A DNA stretch of 9,019 nt. Source: JAIVJN01 sp036732565. GTDB taxonomy: Bacteria; Acidobacteriota; Vicinamibacteria; Vicinamibacterales; UBA2999. The stretch is from assembly GCA_036732565.1 (NCBI GenBank), contig DAINCF010000286.1:1-9019 (forward strand), written 5' to 3'. The notes beneath the pieces were generated by a model. That model was not told where the DNA came from and ran no database searches. It saw nothing but the letters and a program-made list of their open reading frames with translations. Shown piece by piece: positions 6,523 to 9,019 of this stretch (within the stretch, counting starts at the first letter, position 1; the number at the start of each line of letters is the position of its first letter). The translations under genes and the position numbers were made by a program.

Positions 6523-7359
6523 TCAAGACGTGTACGCCCTGACGATCCTATCAAGCTCGACGAGCTGGCGGAGCAGCGGCTCGAGGCGGTCCAGCCGCAG
6601 GGCATTGGCTGCATCGCTCTTCGCGCGCGACGGCTCTTCGTGGACTTCCATGAACACGCCATCCACCCCGGCGGCCACGCCGGCGCGGGCCAGGGGCTCG
6701 ATGTACTCCGCGAGCCCGGCCGTCACGCCGTCGCCCGCGCCCGGCAGTTGCAGGCTGTGCGTCACGTCGAAGATCACCGGCATGCCCAGCTCACGTAGCA
6801 TCGGGAACGATCGGGGATCGACAACGAGGTTGTTGTAGCCGAACGTCGCGCCGCGCTCGGTCACGAGGACGCCCCGTGCACCGCTCGCCGTGAGCTTCGT
6901 CACCACGTGGCGCATGTCCCGGGGAGCGAGAAACTGCCCCTTCTTGACGTTCACGGCGCGCCCCGTCTTCGCGGCGGCGACGAGCAGATCGGTCTGACGG
7001 CAGAGAAAAGCCGGAATCTGCAGCACGTCGACGACCTCGGCCGCGGGCGCGGCCTGCGACGCCTCGTGGATGTCCGTCAGGACGGGCAGACCCGTGCGTG
7101 CCTTGACGTCGGCCAGCACTTGCAGCCCGTGCACGAGCCCGGGACCACGGAAGGACGCGATCGACGTACGATTCGCCTTGTCGTACGACGCCTTGAAAAC
7201 GATGGGAACGCCGACGCGCCCCCCAATCTCGGCGAGGGCGGTACCCACCTCCATGGCGTGACTGGCGCTTTCGATGACACAGGGGCCGAGGATGAACGCG
7301 AGGGGATGGCCGGTGCCAAAACGAACGGCGCCGGCTTCGACGGTCGCAACCTGTTGCAT
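6523..7359 (-). CDS. kdsA: Kdo-8-phosphate synthase, metal-dependent type
   Basis: KdsA condenses arabinose-5-phosphate with phosphoenolpyruvate to Kdo-8-phosphate in the cytoplasm. From the ATG at 7359 the product is 278 residues, normal for the family. Motifs: LGPCVIES (25-32), KASYDKANRTS (56-66), TDIHE (95-99), QIPAFLCRQTDLL (114-126), NVKKGQF (137-143) and DVTHSLQLPG (198-207). EVHEEPSRAKSDAAN is at 238-252. Cys27 in GPCVIES marks the metal-dependent class; enzymes of the E. coli type have Asn there. His201, Glu238 and Asp249 are the other expected ligands. I chose the ATG, which begins one base after the pyrG stop (TGA-G-ATG). A TTG at 7368 would add three residues and overlap pyrG; it has no better ribosome site. 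Neither start has a strong Shine-Dalgarno, so translational coupling to pyrG is likely. Confidence 0.95.
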   Translation of the reverse strand: MQQVATVEAGAVRFGTGHPLAFILGPCVIESASHAMEVGTALAEIGGRVGVPIVFKASYDKANRTSIASFRGPGLVHGLQVLADVKARTGLPVLTDIHEASQAAPAAEVVDVLQIPAFLCRQTDLLVAAAKTGRAVNVKKGQFLAPRDMRHVVTKLTASGARGVLVTERGATFGYNNLVVDPRSFPMLRELGMPVIFDVTHSLQLPGAGDGVTAGLAEYIEPLARAGVAAGVDGVFMEVHEEPSRAKSDAANALRLDRLEPLLRQLVELDRIVRAYTS

Positions 7360-7360
7360 C

Positions 7361-9019
<1,659 letters not shown>

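Overview
The window is GC-rich, densely coded chromosomal DNA from a Gram-negative bacterium that makes lipopolysaccharide. It has genes for Kdo synthesis (kdsA, kdsD) and for LapB, the TPR protein that controls LPS synthesis. No mobile element, CRISPR array, rRNA or tRNA was seen. Overlapping genes, many GTG starts, a FolD with an extra segment before its VGDV motif and a GGTTCC-type repeat filling an intergenic gap make me think of an Acidobacteriota lineage such as Vicinamibacteria. That placement is an inference from memory, not something the sequence proves.

Left half (1-3887, + strand): the 3' part of thiE (thiamine phosphate synthase), a 97-base gap, then a tight run of an APC-family amino acid permease, folD and coaE. 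The permease stop and the folD GTG start share four bases (GTGA). The folD stop and the coaE ATG overlap by seven bases. The run is therefore very likely one transcript with coupled translation. Its genes serve amino acid uptake, one-carbon/folate metabolism and the last step of coenzyme A synthesis.

Middle (3888-4260): the gap between the converging coaE and lapB genes is filled almost end to end by short degenerate repeats built on GGTTCC. The left arm reads GGTTCC and contains three copies of a 31-base unit. The right arm reads the reverse complement, GGAACC, at about 13-base spacing. The arms can pair as nested stems, including a perfect 18-base match. This is the least ordinary part of the window.

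Right half (4261-9019, - strand): an operon read right to left as pyrG (CTP synthase, lacking only its extreme N-terminus), kdsA, kdsD and lapB, with gaps of 1, 15 and 9 bases. The genes work together: CTP is needed to activate Kdo, KdsD and KdsA make Kdo-8-phosphate, and LapB tunes LpxC and so the lipid A supply. The phosphatase KdsC, often found in such clusters, is not encoded here.

Most of the window is housekeeping. I see no convincing new multigene system; the repeat block is the part worth a second look.
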